From an uncultured Alteromonadaceae bacterium (GTDB taxonomy: Bacteria; Pseudomonadota; Gammaproteobacteria; Enterobacterales; Alteromonadaceae), in contig CANLWS010000001.1 in the NCBI GenBank assembly GCA_947494925.1, forward strand, positions 124,001 through 188,000: a DNA stretch of 64,000 nucleotides, read 5' to 3'. A model generated the notes under the pieces. The model searched no databases and was not told the origin of the DNA. It worked only from the letters and a program-made list of their open reading frames with translations. Below, one piece after another: positions 27,825-37,618 of this stretch (position 1 is its first letter; the number at the start of each line of letters is the position of its first letter). The translations under genes were made by a program, and so were the position numbers.

Positions 27825-28235
27825 TCAAGACTTTGGATCGCGCTTATCCAACATTTTATTTAAGTAGCTGTCGATGCGTAATTTCGCCGAGGCTGTTAAG
27901 CCACCTTTTTCGTGTTGTTCTTTGAGCACCAACTCCAGTTTACTTAACATTTGATCGACACCTTCCTGCGCTTTTTCAGATGGCTGCTCAATTTGATCAG
28001 GCACCTCTTTTCCGGCCCCAAACAGATTGATCCATTTGTCACTTTGCCGACCAAGAGACATTAATTTATAGAAATAGCTTTCTTGTTGATGATGTCCTTT
28101 GAAAACATCAAATAAGACAGCAATAAACGCGGCTGGGCTTAAGATAAGATCTCTGACAGCATCCAAAACTAATTTGAATTGGAAAAACAGCATGTCTTTA
28201 AGCATTGTCCATCGCGTTGTGTCCCGTTGTTCCAT
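27825..28235 (-). CDS. Conserved protein of unknown function
   Basis: I cannot assign this 136-residue protein to a named function. The N-terminal half has a hydrophobic, possibly membrane-associated helix pair (residues about 12-45, LILSPAAFIAVLFDVFKG). The C-terminal half is charged and helical (KLELVLKEQHEKGGLTASAK, then NKMLDKRDPKS). It is divergent from rsd and lies upstream of nudC on the same strand. Confidence 0.75.
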   Translation of the reverse strand: MEQRDTTRWTMLKDMLFFQFKLVLDAVRDLILSPAAFIAVLFDVFKGHHQQESYFYKLMSLGRQSDKWINLFGAGKEVPDQIEQPSEKAQEGVDQMLSKLELVLKEQHEKGGLTASAKLRIDSYLNKMLDKRDPKS

Positions 28236-28494
28236 TCACCTTCCTATTATTTCTGGTTACTGTTATTTTCGAAGATTATTAGAGTCTGGACGAAGATGAA
28301 ATTGCAATTAGCAAACATCTCAGATAACCAGTAATTTTGTATACACTAACATATCTGAGAGAACGACAGGCTAAACTGGAAAATTGCTTCTGTATGTATA
28401 TTTGAGCAGTTCAAAAGAGCGGCTATTTTGTTACTCATATTCCGGTGATATACTCAAACCACAAAAATCGATTTCCAGCCACAGGTGAAAAGTC

Positions 28495-28959
28495 ATGTTG
28501 TCGCAAACAGAACAAGCCAAAGCTAAATGGGGCGGTTCACACAACGCTATTGATACATGGTTACATGAAAGACAAGAGCTGTTGGTTCTGTATTGCGAAT
28601 TGGCTGGTTTACCTCCGTTTAATCGTGCTCATGACGCTTTGCCCGATAAATCCGACATCGCTTCTTTTTGTGAGTTGCTTGTAGACTATGTGTCAGCCGG
28701 GCATTTTGAAGTTTACGATAAAATAGTCAATGGCAATGAACTGACCGCTTCTGGACAAGATTTGAAAGAAGATTTGTATCCTAAAATTTCTGCCACAACT
28801 GATCATGCATTGGGGTTCAACGATTGTTATGCAGACTTGGAAGACGATGCTCAAATGGCAAACTTTGATGTCAGTTTGTCTGATCTCGGACAGCAACTGG
28901 AAGAACGTTTTGCTCTTGAAGACCAGCTGATTCAGTCAATACATGGCCTAAATACCTAG
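28495..28959 (+). CDS. rsd: Rsd/AlgQ anti-sigma-70 factor
   Basis: The 154-residue helical protein belongs to the Rsd/AlgQ family. WGGSHNAIDTWLHERQELLV near residue 12 and FCELLVDYVSAGHFEVYDKI near 62 are characteristic. Rsd binds the housekeeping sigma factor in stationary phase. AGGTG lies upstream of the ATG. TTGTTA and TATACT at about 28429-28455 may form its promoter. Proximity to nudC and hemE matches the enterobacterial neighbourhood. Confidence 0.93.
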   Translation: MLSQTEQAKAKWGGSHNAIDTWLHERQELLVLYCELAGLPPFNRAHDALPDKSDIASFCELLVDYVSAGHFEVYDKIVNGNELTASGQDLKEDLYPKISATTDHALGFNDCYADLEDDAQMANFDVSLSDLGQQLEERFALEDQLIQSIHGLNT

Positions 28960-29089
28960 AACTATTGAAAAATACTTTTTGCCATTCCTTTGATCTGATT
29001 ACAAATTATAGGTAATCACTAATGTATCGGACTTTTCCAACGGCGCGGTTATGCTACACTAGCGTCACTATTGACCAGTTTTTTATACC

Positions 29090-29521
29090 ATGACAATAAG
29101 CAATCAAGTAATCAAAGCTAGGGATTTTTGCGAAAGTAAAGGTGCCAGATTCACTCATCTGAGAGAAAAAGTGTATGAACTTTTACTCGAAAAGGAAGGT
29201 TCGGTGGGCGCATATGAATTGCTTGACGAGTTAAAACAAACTGAGAATAGTGCTAAGCCAGCCACTGTTTACCGAACGTTGGATTTTTTACTTGAATTTG
29301 GATTAATACATCGACTTGAATCGACCAATGCATTTGTTGCATGTCATCATTTTGATTGCAATCATCCCGTGCAATTTCTAATCTGTGACCAATGCGGTGA
29401 AGTGAAAGAGATTCAGTCTTCGGGACTCAAAGAAACGCTGGATAAGCAGGCAGAAACATTTGGTTTTAGCGTGACCAAGCAAACTATTGAAGCGCATGGA
29501 TTTTGCTCTTCGTGTCAGTAA
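29090..29521 (+). CDS. zur: Fur-family regulator, Zur type
   Basis: The 143-residue protein has a winged helix (LREKVYELLLEKEGSVGAYE, KPATVYRTLDFLLEFGLIHR) and a dimerisation domain with the metal ligands HHFDCNHPVQFLICDQCGE and C-terminal CSSC. The two CxxC pairs and the H-H-F-D-C-N-H region are typical of Zur, which represses zinc uptake when zinc is plentiful. No zinc-uptake gene adjoins it, so the target regulon must be elsewhere. The Zur call rather than Fur or PerR is moderately secure. Confidence 0.85.
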   Translation: MTISNQVIKARDFCESKGARFTHLREKVYELLLEKEGSVGAYELLDELKQTENSAKPATVYRTLDFLLEFGLIHRLESTNAFVACHHFDCNHPVQFLICDQCGEVKEIQSSGLKETLDKQAETFGFSVTKQTIEAHGFCSSCQ

Positions 29522-29639
29522 AATGTAGGTACAAGAAATTAGCGATGAACCTGAGTTGCAAATGAACGTCACTAAGGCAGACCAGGAATAATTACAGCGA
29601 AAAGCGAAAAAGATTAATGAATAAGGACGCATCGTAAAA

Positions 29640-30104
29640 ATGAATGTTGAATTTATCAACCCATTTATAGCTGCTCTGGTCAATGTACTTCAGACCATGG
29701 CACAAACTGAACTTAAGCCAGGTAAGCCCAAGAAGAAATCTGATGAGTTAGCTCATGGGGACGTCTCTGGTTTGATTGGCATGGTGGGAGACAAAGTCAA
29801 AGGCTCATTGTCGATTACTTTCGAAGAATCTCTAGCATTAGAAATCATGAACAGGATGCTCGGGGAAAAACCAGACTCTATTAATGCAGAAGTCACAGAT
29901 ATGGTTGGTGAAATTGCTAACATGATCTGTGGGGGCGCTAAAAATGAACTCGGTCAGAAAGGGTACGACTTCGGGATGGCTACACCAATAGTGGTATCCG
30001 GTAAAAACCATTCAATAACGCATCAGGTGGATGGCCCCAAAATGATCATGCCTTTCAGCAGTGATGCAGGAAACGCATATTTAGAAATCTGTTTCGATAA
30101 ATAG
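29640..30104 (+). CDS. cheX: Chemotaxis protein CheX (CheC/CheX/FliY-type phosphatase)
   Basis: The 154-residue protein fits the CheX family, which dephosphorylates CheY-P. The active-site helix carries the E-x-x-N signature in DMVGEIANMICGGAKNEL near residue 85. The GLIGMVGDKVKGSLSITF strands are also typical. No other chemotaxis gene is next to it, although a NIT-domain chemoreceptor lies 16 kb away. It may instead act on response regulators of c-di-GMP signalling. Confidence 0.88.
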   Translation: MNVEFINPFIAALVNVLQTMAQTELKPGKPKKKSDELAHGDVSGLIGMVGDKVKGSLSITFEESLALEIMNRMLGEKPDSINAEVTDMVGEIANMICGGAKNELGQKGYDFGMATPIVVSGKNHSITHQVDGPKMIMPFSSDAGNAYLEICFDK

Positions 30105-30111
30105 TGTTGCT

Positions 30112-30531
30112 ATGTGGCAACAAAAACGCATCAATCTGCGACCCAAAACAAGAGGTTTTCATTTAATTACTGATGAAATCTTAAGTCAATGCCAACAGAT
30201 ACGCGATTTTGATATCGGTGTATTGCACCTCTTTATACAACACACCAGCGCCAGTCTATCTATCAACGAGAATGCTGATCCCACCGTTAGAACGGATATG
30301 GAGAGCCATATTAATCAAATGGTGCCTGAGAACGCGGCGTACTATTTGCATACCTACGAGGGGCCAGATGATATGCCTGCGCACATCAAAGCAAGCTTGA
30401 TAGGCTGCAATCTGACAATTCCTATTGAAAGGGGCAAACTATTGTTAGGAACCTGGCAGGGGATCTATTTGGGAGAACATCGAAACAAAGCGGGTTCAAG
30501 AATTCTCATCGCTTCGTTGCAGGGTGAATAA
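30112..30531 (+). CDS. YjbQ/UPF0047 family protein
   Basis: The 139-residue protein matches the UPF0047 (YjbQ) family, with the conserved HLFIQHTSASLSINENADP near residue 42 and the C-terminal GTWQGIYLGEHR. Members can show weak thiamine-phosphate synthase activity in vitro, but their physiological role is not settled. It starts 7 bp after cheX and probably shares its transcript. Confidence 0.9.
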   Translation: MWQQKRINLRPKTRGFHLITDEILSQCQQIRDFDIGVLHLFIQHTSASLSINENADPTVRTDMESHINQMVPENAAYYLHTYEGPDDMPAHIKASLIGCNLTIPIERGKLLLGTWQGIYLGEHRNKAGSRILIASLQGE

Positions 30532-30607
30532 CCGGGACACTATAATTTCAGTTTAATTGTATTATGCTTACGAAAAATAAAGACTTAGCACATTTAGGAT
30601 GAACACA

Positions 30608-31900
30608 ATGAAGAAAACATCAATCGCTCTTGGTCTACTGTTGGCCTGTGCAGGCAATAGCTTCGCGGCCGAAGATCCTACTTACAAATCATGGGTAGGA
30701 GGTTTTGTTGAATATTACAATGCAGACAGCGATAAGCCTGAGCCTATCGGATATCTGGAGGACGGATTTGGTGGAGGTGTGGAATTTGGATTTCGCTTCA
30801 AACCTCAATGGGCTGCCCGCCTTGAATATTCAGCATTGGATATAGATACAGATGCAAGCCGACTTGGGACACAAGATCCTAATAATGGCGGATCAAGAAT
30901 TGGTGTGGATGCGATGTATTTCACTAAAAACGATGCAATGTACCTTTTTGCGGGCTTGAAGCACTTAAGCATAGGTGACAATGATCAAGTAGCCAATCTG
31001 GGGTTGGGCAAACATTGGATGGTGAACGATAAATGGCGCGTCATCACTGAAGCAGCGGTTTATCACGATTTTGGCGAAGGTTTCCGTGATTATGGACTTA
31101 AGCTGGGATTAGCCTACACATTTGGTGCTAAGAGTGCCCCGGCAGCGCCGAAAGATTCAGACCGAGACGGCGTTTATGACTCACAGGATCAGTGTCCGAA
31201 TACACCAATTGGAACTCAGGTGGATACTACAGGTTGTAATATAGATTCTGACGGCGACGGCGTGGCTAATACTATTGATCAATGCCCGAACACACCTGCA
31301 GGCCAGGCTGTGGATGCTCGTGGCTGCAATAACGATCTGGATGGTGATGGCGTAATTAACGAAATCGACAGATGTCCAAATACTCCAGCTGGCACAAAGG
31401 TCGGTGCCAAAGGCTGTAGCCTGGCTCTCGATTCAGATCAGGATGGCGTGCTCGATCAAGACGACCAGTGCCCTGAGACACCACTCACCGACAAGGTAGA
31501 TAAAATTGGTTGTAGTATCTTTGCTGAAAAAGAAGTTACTGTTAATCTTCAAGTGCTGTTTGCCAACAATAGCGCAGATATAGATAACCCTAACGACAGC
31601 CAATTCTCGGATTTCGCCAGCTTCATGAGTCGCTTCCCAAATACAAAAGCAGTCATCGAAGGACACACTTCAGCTGTTGGCCAAGCGAGTTATAACCAGA
31701 CCTTATCTGAGAGTCGAGCCAACTCAGTGAAACAATTGCTGATAGACCAGTACAACATAGCGGAAGATAGGCTAACTGCTGTCGGGTATGGTGAGGAACG
31801 TCTTTTAGATAGCAGCAACACGCCGGAAGCAAGTCGCATGAACCGCCGAATTGAGGCGAAAGTTACAGCGATAGATAAGGTGAAAGTACTGAAAAACTAG
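30608..31900 (+). CDS. OmpA-family outer-membrane protein with thrombospondin type 3 repeats
   Basis: The 430-residue protein has a signal peptide (MKKTSIALGLLLACAGNSFA), an eight-strand-type barrel (about 25-175) and four calcium-binding repeats of the type DSDGDGVANTIDQCPNTP, each with a CPxTP element (about 180-300). A C-terminal OmpA peptidoglycan-binding domain (about 310-425, EGHTSAVGQASYNQTLSESR) follows. It anchors the outer membrane to the wall. ATG 30608 is chosen over 30599 because AGGA then has proper spacing. Confidence 0.94.
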   Translation: MKKTSIALGLLLACAGNSFAAEDPTYKSWVGGFVEYYNADSDKPEPIGYLEDGFGGGVEFGFRFKPQWAARLEYSALDIDTDASRLGTQDPNNGGSRIGVDAMYFTKNDAMYLFAGLKHLSIGDNDQVANLGLGKHWMVNDKWRVITEAAVYHDFGEGFRDYGLKLGLAYTFGAKSAPAAPKDSDRDGVYDSQDQCPNTPIGTQVDTTGCNIDSDGDGVANTIDQCPNTPAGQAVDARGCNNDLDGDGVINEIDRCPNTPAGTKVGAKGCSLALDSDQDGVLDQDDQCPETPLTDKVDKIGCSIFAEKEVTVNLQVLFANNSADIDNPNDSQFSDFASFMSRFPNTKAVIEGHTSAVGQASYNQTLSESRANSVKQLLIDQYNIAEDRLTAVGYGEERLLDSSNTPEASRMNRRIEAKVTAIDKVKVLKN

Positions 31901-31918
31901 TTTTGATGTTTAAGCAAT

Positions 31919-31950
31919 AAAAAAGGAGCATTTTGCTCCTTTTTTATTTT
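31919..31950 (+). terminator. Intrinsic terminator after the OmpA-family gene
   Basis: AAAAGGAGCA-TTT-TGCTCCTTTTTTATTTT lies 20 bp after the stop codon. The stem and T-tract are typical, and it separates the porin from marC. Confidence 0.9.
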
Positions 31951-31985
31951 CCATAGAAATACAACATAGTGAAGATCAGGAGCAT

Positions 31986-32612
31986 ATGGTGGCAGAACAC
32001 ATTCTTGGCGTATTTTTAGGCTTTTTCTCAATAATGAATCCGTTACCTAACACCGCTGTGTTTGTTGGGCTAACGCAAACACTTAGCAAAGCAGAGCAAA
32101 AGCGCATTGCAATTAAGGCCTTGTTCACCAGTTTTGTTATTGTTTTACTATTTGCCATGTTAGGGAAGACGCTCTTTCATTTTTTCGGTATTACTCTGCC
32201 AGCGCTTAGAATTGCAGGTGGCATCCTGGTATTCATCATTGGCTATCAGATGCTCGGTGGCAATCATTCAGATTTACATGCTCCTAAACGACAAGATGGA
32301 TCTGATATAGCAATTTCACCTCTTGCTATTCCTATCCTGGCTGGCCCGGGAACTATTGCCACAGCAATGAATTTCTCAGCCTTAGGCGTGTGGGTGGAGA
32401 TTGGTATTACCGTTAGTATGTTTGCCTGCCTATGTTTGGTGACCTTTGCTTGCTTTATGGCCGGAAGCAAATTAATGAATATTTTCGGAAAGTCAGGATT
32501 AACTATAGTCACACGATTAATGGGTCTGATATTAACTGTAATAGCCGTTCAAATGACGATCATTGGAATCGATGGGGCGTTGGCACAATTACAATTTAAC
32601 AATTGGAAATGA
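31986..32612 (+). CDS. MarC-family integral membrane protein
   Basis: The 208-residue protein has six hydrophobic segments and the MarC/NAAT signature (FFSIMNPLPNTAVFVGLT near residue 13, PLAIPILAGPGTIATAM near 108). Members are annotated as neutral amino-acid transporters, but for most the substrate is unproven. It begins right after the OmpA-gene terminator and ends 9 bp from the convergent GGDEF/EAL gene. Confidence 0.9.
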   Translation: MVAEHILGVFLGFFSIMNPLPNTAVFVGLTQTLSKAEQKRIAIKALFTSFVIVLLFAMLGKTLFHFFGITLPALRIAGGILVFIIGYQMLGGNHSDLHAPKRQDGSDIAISPLAIPILAGPGTIATAMNFSALGVWVEIGITVSMFACLCLVTFACFMAGSKLMNIFGKSGLTIVTRLMGLILTVIAVQMTIIGIDGALAQLQFNNWK

Positions 32613-32621
32613 CGACACGGA

Positions 32622-35477
32622 TTAAATCGGACTTGGTCTACCCAGGTAATAGCCCTGTACCATATCAACACCAATTTCTTTCAGGCAATTCAGCGCTGCT
32701 TCTGTCTCGACAAATTCAGCAATTACCTGCATACCCATAATGTGTGATATCTCGGTAATCGAGCGTACTACAGTCTGATTGATAGGATCCTGATCGATAT
32801 TAAGACAAAATGTGCCATCAATTTTGACAAAGTCTATTGGTAGTTGGGTCAGATAGCTATATGACGCGTAACCGCTACCAAAATCATCTACGGCAAATCT
32901 CACACCGAGTTCTTTCATCTTCATGACCAACTCAGACGATTCAGATAAGTTATTCAGTGCTGCGCTTTCGGTCAATTCAAGACAAAGCTTGGCACTTATT
33001 TCTGGATTCTTTTCTAATAAACCAAACAAATAGGGCAGAAAATCTGGATTTGATAAAGTCTGACCGCTTAGGTTGACTGTTGCCATACTTACCTTTTCCA
33101 GCCTGTCCGGATCCTCTGCCAAATAAGTTAAAAACTCTTTAATAACCCAGCGATCAATTTTCGGCATAACATTGTATCGCTCTGCGGTTGGGATAAACAC
33201 GCCGGGTCCGACAAACTCATCATTTAAATTCAGTCTAAGTAGAATTTCGTAAGCAACTGATTCGGGCTCCTTAAAGGATACAATTTTTTGTTTGAACAAA
33301 ACAAAGTTGTCCCTTTCAATTGCTTCATGAATAGTCGCCAGAAGGTTTTTTGCCTGAATTTTTTCATTGATGTCCGCGGCATTTTCATCATGAACAACAA
33401 TTCTGTTTCGTCCTTGCTCTTTCGCCATTAAGCAAACCGAATCGGCTAAATTGAGCAAACTGACTACACCTTCAGAATACTGATTGATAGGAACAATGCC
33501 GATACTGGCACCAACATCAAATTGCTTGCCCTGCCAACTAAATCGAAACTTATTCAAAGCGTTTTTTAATTGATCGGCTATTTCAGACGCTTTTTTGATA
33601 TCACAATTTGCTAATAATATGGCAAATTCGTCACCACCAATCCTGGCCGTTGCGTCTCGCTGACGAACTTGATGAGTAAAGATAACACCCAGCTGTTTAA
33701 GAAGTTCGTCACCTGCCAGATGCCCGCAAGTATCATTGACAAGTTTAAAGCGATCCAGATCAATAAAGAGCAAAGCATTTTCGCTATTGTACTCTCGTGC
33801 ACTGTCTATCAATCGTTTTAAGCGGTCCTGAAAAGCGTTCCGATTAATAAGACCTGTCAGTTGGTCATAGTTGGCCAGATATCGCAATCGACCCTCTATG
33901 CTTTTCCGGTCAGTAATGTCAGTCATGGAGCACTCAATACAGATCAGACGATCATCAAGGTCTCTTCCAAGTCTTGTGTTTAATGATACCCATATATGCT
34001 GACCATCTAAGCGCTGGCAACACAAATCCAGATTGGTTGTTCTTTCATGCAGCTTTATTTTTTGCAGAAGCTTCTGATCAGGGTCAACAAGTATGGACTC
34101 CAGATCCTGAAACTTTTGCTGCAAATGAGAAATGTTTTTAGCACCTAAAATAGTCAGAAATGCCGGGTTGGCTGATACGAAACGCCCTTCTGGATCGACC
34201 TGAAATATCCCCTCTGAAGAGTGTGTATAAATTTCCTCGAATTTTTTTAGTGAGCCGATAGATTCTGCCTGTGCGATTTCTTTCTCACGTTTTTCCTGGT
34301 TGACCTGATCTGCCAGCGCAAGTGATAACAAGGTTACGACAATAACTGCCCCAAAATGGATTGAGTATTCAGTAAAAATATTGCGCTCTATCGCGCCAAA
34401 TTTGCTGACCACAAAAACCCCGGCCGCCAGCACAAAAAAGGAAAAAGCCACAACAAAGTAGCGGGCCGGTACGTAGCCTCTCCGCCACAATTGAATACTT
34501 TTTACATAAGCTATCGCGGGCACAATTCCAACCAGTAATGATGTGCCTGAAATAAGAATATAATATGGAGTAAATGGGGTGGTCAAAACCAGGAAGATAC
34601 AGAGCGCTGCGCCCAGTTTGAGCATTGTATCGGCATACAGACTGTACTTTTTAAGCTGTAAAAAAGTGTGAGAAAAAAGTGCCATGCTGGCAACGGCGAG
34701 GCAGCCAACAACCACTAAACTCACATGGTTCCAATCCGGACTGTTTGGCCATAAAAAAGCATAACTGATCCCGGTGAGATCGCTTTGTACCAACGCATAG
34801 AAAAATAATGTCATCGCGAAATACAAATAACTTCTGTCCCGGGTTGAAAAGGACAACATCAAATTATAACCAGCCATCACCAGCATAGCGCCGATAAACA
34901 AACCAAATAATAAGATTTCACCAAATTTGGACCCTGAGAATGCGACTGGATCCCAGATTAATATTGGTACCTGAAAAGAAGAGCCTGTGGCAATTCGCAA
35001 ACTGATGTCATAGGTTTCTTCCGCCGCAACATCGATAGGAAATACAAAACCGGGGTTACTGATGGGGCGCTTCGAGTAAGGAAGCAAATCGCCCGCTTCG
35101 TAGCGATTAACAATTGATTGCTGCTGATCAAATGCAACAAGTTCGATGTCATCCAACAAGGCATAAGCAACTTCCACGTAAACCTGCTTGGGAGCAGTAC
35201 TTGTATTTTTTAACGAGAAAGTAAACCAGTGTGGTGACGTATCGAAACCAAAGTTTAGCGTCTGATGTTGACTTAGCAGCATAGAATCGCAGGATCGGAG
35301 ATTCTTATGCCCTATACCTGGGCAATCTTTACTATCAGTATAATAAAGTTTGTCGATTAAATTGCTGGGTGATTCATCCGTTAATCGAGCCACATCGAGT
35401 GGTTCTGGAGTGACAGAATTTCCATACCCTGGAAAACTGCTAATTAACATTAAAATCAACACTATGCGTGCGAACAT
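32622..35477 (-). CDS. 7TM membrane sensor with PAS, GGDEF and EAL domains
   Basis: The 951-residue c-di-GMP enzyme has a signal peptide and a 7TMR-DISM extracellular domain (about 30-165), followed by seven membrane helices (about 185-395). PAS (about 415-530), GGDEF (about 540-700) and EAL (about 715-950) domains follow. The synthase site RIGGDEF is intact and is preceded by an RQRD inhibitory site. The EAL motif reads EIL, but the remaining ligands are present (NLSG, ELTES, DDFGSGY, VKIDG, AEFVE, QGYYLGRP). Both activities therefore look possible. It sits alone, convergent with marC. Confidence 0.93.
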   Translation of the reverse strand: MFARIVLILMLISSFPGYGNSVTPEPLDVARLTDESPSNLIDKLYYTDSKDCPGIGHKNLRSCDSMLLSQHQTLNFGFDTSPHWFTFSLKNTSTAPKQVYVEVAYALLDDIELVAFDQQQSIVNRYEAGDLLPYSKRPISNPGFVFPIDVAAEETYDISLRIATGSSFQVPILIWDPVAFSGSKFGEILLFGLFIGAMLVMAGYNLMLSFSTRDRSYLYFAMTLFFYALVQSDLTGISYAFLWPNSPDWNHVSLVVVGCLAVASMALFSHTFLQLKKYSLYADTMLKLGAALCIFLVLTTPFTPYYILISGTSLLVGIVPAIAYVKSIQLWRRGYVPARYFVVAFSFFVLAAGVFVVSKFGAIERNIFTEYSIHFGAVIVVTLLSLALADQVNQEKREKEIAQAESIGSLKKFEEIYTHSSEGIFQVDPEGRFVSANPAFLTILGAKNISHLQQKFQDLESILVDPDQKLLQKIKLHERTTNLDLCCQRLDGQHIWVSLNTRLGRDLDDRLICIECSMTDITDRKSIEGRLRYLANYDQLTGLINRNAFQDRLKRLIDSAREYNSENALLFIDLDRFKLVNDTCGHLAGDELLKQLGVIFTHQVRQRDATARIGGDEFAILLANCDIKKASEIADQLKNALNKFRFSWQGKQFDVGASIGIVPINQYSEGVVSLLNLADSVCLMAKEQGRNRIVVHDENAADINEKIQAKNLLATIHEAIERDNFVLFKQKIVSFKEPESVAYEILLRLNLNDEFVGPGVFIPTAERYNVMPKIDRWVIKEFLTYLAEDPDRLEKVSMATVNLSGQTLSNPDFLPYLFGLLEKNPEISAKLCLELTESAALNNLSESSELVMKMKELGVRFAVDDFGSGYASYSYLTQLPIDFVKIDGTFCLNIDQDPINQTVVRSITEISHIMGMQVIAEFVETEAALNCLKEIGVDMVQGYYLGRPSPI

Positions 35478-35591
35478 AAGTATCAGCTTTTAGTCAGATT
35501 GCTTCCATGGTAGGAGTAAATACTTGTCACGTAAATCAATAAGTTGCACAGATGTGTTCAATGCTGATACCTAAGTATAGTTATTTATACC

Positions 35592-37019
35592 TTACTCATC
35601 CGAATATGCAGGTCCTGCATAGTTGTCAAAACGTGAATACTGGCCTTGGAAAGTCAACCTGACGGTTCCTATTGGACCATTACGTTGTTTGCCCAGAATA
35701 ATTTCTGAGATCCCTTTTAATTCAGAATTTTCGTGATAAACCTCGTCACGATAAATGAACATGATCAAATCCGCATCCTGCTCAATTGAGCCTGATTCAC
35801 GCAAATCTGAGTTAACCGGGCGCTTATCAGCACGCTGCTCCAAACTACGATTTAACTGCGATAATGCCACAACCGGAACTTCCAGTTCCTTTGCAAGCGC
35901 TTTTAATGACCGAGATATTTCAGCGATTTCTAATGTTCTGTTTTCGCTGAGCGAAGGTACCCGCATCAATTGCAAATAATCGATCATGATCAGACTGATG
36001 CCACCACGATCTCGGGCCAATTTCCGTGCACGGGTGCGCACATCCATAGGTGTCAGACCAGATGCATCATCAATAAACAGATTGTCTTTATCTTTGAGCA
36101 TGGCCATAGTATTCGACATCCTTGCCCAATCCTCATCGTCAAGCTGTGCTGTTCTGATCTTGGTTTGATCAACCCGGCTCAGTGATGCCAGCATCCTCAT
36201 CATGATTTGTTCTGACGGCATCTCAAGACTAAACACCAAGACCGGTTTTTCTTCCAGCAACATGGCATTTTCACAAAGGTTCATCGCGAAGGTAGTTTTT
36301 CCCATTGAGGGTCTGGCTGCAACTATGATGAGATCTGAAGATTGTAATCCACTGGTTTTCTTGTCCAGATCCGTATACCCGGTTGATACACCAGTCACTT
36401 CTTTATTGGTCTTGATCAGCGCTTCTAATCGATCAATGGTTTTACCCAAAACCGCTTCTACATTCCGGGGACCTTCGTTTTCGCCTGTGCGCTTTTCGGC
36501 TATCTCAAATACTTTGGTTTCAGCCAGATCCAGAATTTCGGTACTGTCACGACCTTCTGGGTTATAGCCAACCTCAGCAATTTCGTGGGCCGCGCCAATC
36601 AACTCCCGGGTAACGGCTCTTTCCCGAATAATTTCAGCGTAAGCAACCACGTTGGCAGCACTGGGAGTGTTTTTAGACAGCTCACCCAGGTAGGCAAACC
36701 CACCAGCTTCTTCCAGCTGATCATGGCTTTCCAGTTCTTCCGAAACGGTGATCAAGTCAACGGGTTTGTTGTTCGATAACAAGCGAAGGATGCCGGAAAA
36801 TATAGTTTGATGTGATCTATTATAAAAATCTGTTTCGGTAACGATTTCAGCGACTTTATCCCACGAGTCCGGGGCTATCAGCATGCTTCCCAATACAGAT
36901 TGCTCTGCCTCCATGGAGTGCGGAGGTATTTTCAGCTTCTCGACTTTATTATCGTCGTTTTTATTGGGCACAACTTTCACAAAATCTGCATCGTTAACAA
37001 AATTAAAACGGCCGATCAT
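35592..37019 (-). CDS. dnaB: Replicative DNA helicase DnaB
   Basis: The 475-residue hexameric helicase has an N-terminal domain (PHSMEAEQSVLGSMLI near residue 33) and a RecA-like domain with Walker A ARPSMGKTTFA near residue 236. Walker B region LIMIDYLQLM and the C-terminal DLRESGSIEQDADLI and GKQRNGPIGTV motifs are also present. The length is normal. It usually follows rplI directly; here the ribosomal genes are 14.9 kb away. Confidence 0.97.
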   Translation of the reverse strand: MIGRFNFVNDADFVKVVPNKNDDNKVEKLKIPPHSMEAEQSVLGSMLIAPDSWDKVAEIVTETDFYNRSHQTIFSGILRLLSNNKPVDLITVSEELESHDQLEEAGGFAYLGELSKNTPSAANVVAYAEIIRERAVTRELIGAAHEIAEVGYNPEGRDSTEILDLAETKVFEIAEKRTGENEGPRNVEAVLGKTIDRLEALIKTNKEVTGVSTGYTDLDKKTSGLQSSDLIIVAARPSMGKTTFAMNLCENAMLLEEKPVLVFSLEMPSEQIMMRMLASLSRVDQTKIRTAQLDDEDWARMSNTMAMLKDKDNLFIDDASGLTPMDVRTRARKLARDRGGISLIMIDYLQLMRVPSLSENRTLEIAEISRSLKALAKELEVPVVALSQLNRSLEQRADKRPVNSDLRESGSIEQDADLIMFIYRDEVYHENSELKGISEIILGKQRNGPIGTVRLTFQGQYSRFDNYAGPAYSDE

Positions 37020-37193
37020 TATGCGCGAAATTCACTTTGGAAGAAAGCAGTAATACCCGTTTTCTTAACTTCTATGGCCGAACATATCCGCAAATATAGT
37101 GGATACGTTTTGATACAAGTCGATAAGCAGCGTTACGTCTTATTCACCCTTACTTGGATAAAGTAGCAGCGTAAATTCAGTATGGAGAAACTC

Positions 37194-37601
37194 ATGAAAC
37201 AGACATTAATAAAAAAGGCCTTCCTTGTAAGTGCCGTGTCACTCGGACTTAGTGCTTGTGCATACAACCAATCACCAGTCGTCGACTTGGCAGGTAAAAC
37301 AGATGCAGAGTACCAACAAGATCTGGCGTACTGCGAATCGTTCGCGGCCAGTGTTGATAAGGAGGAAGCCAGCCGAGTAGCGGCGGCTAACGGTGCAGCA
37401 AGTGGCGCTGGAACTGGTGCTATTGTCGGCGCTTTTGATGATGGCCTTGAAGGCGCGTTGGGTGGTGTCCTAGTTGGCGCGTTAGTTGGAGCAGTGTCGG
37501 GCAGCATCGAGGGTGCTGTTGCAGCAACAGAAACCCAAGAACGGGTGTTGCGTAACTGCTTATTTGAAAAAGGCTACAACGTTTACGACAGACAACATTA
37601 A
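37194..37601 (+). CDS. Glycine-zipper lipoprotein
   Basis: The 135-residue protein has a lipoprotein signal (MKQTLIKKAF...LGLSAC lipobox near residue 22). A glycine-zipper segment of alternating Gly/Ala (GAASGAGTGAIVGAF, then GALGGVLVGALVGAVSG) follows at about 66-108. Such proteins insert into or bridge the cell envelope. ATG 37194 is preceded by GGAG with 6-nt spacing. It lies 17 bp before a MipA/OmpV gene on the same strand, so the two are likely one operon. Confidence 0.85.
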   Translation: MKQTLIKKAFLVSAVSLGLSACAYNQSPVVDLAGKTDAEYQQDLAYCESFAASVDKEEASRVAAANGAASGAGTGAIVGAFDDGLEGALGGVLVGALVGAVSGSIEGAVAATETQERVLRNCLFEKGYNVYDRQH

Positions 37602-37618
37602 TTGAAAAGGACTTTAAA

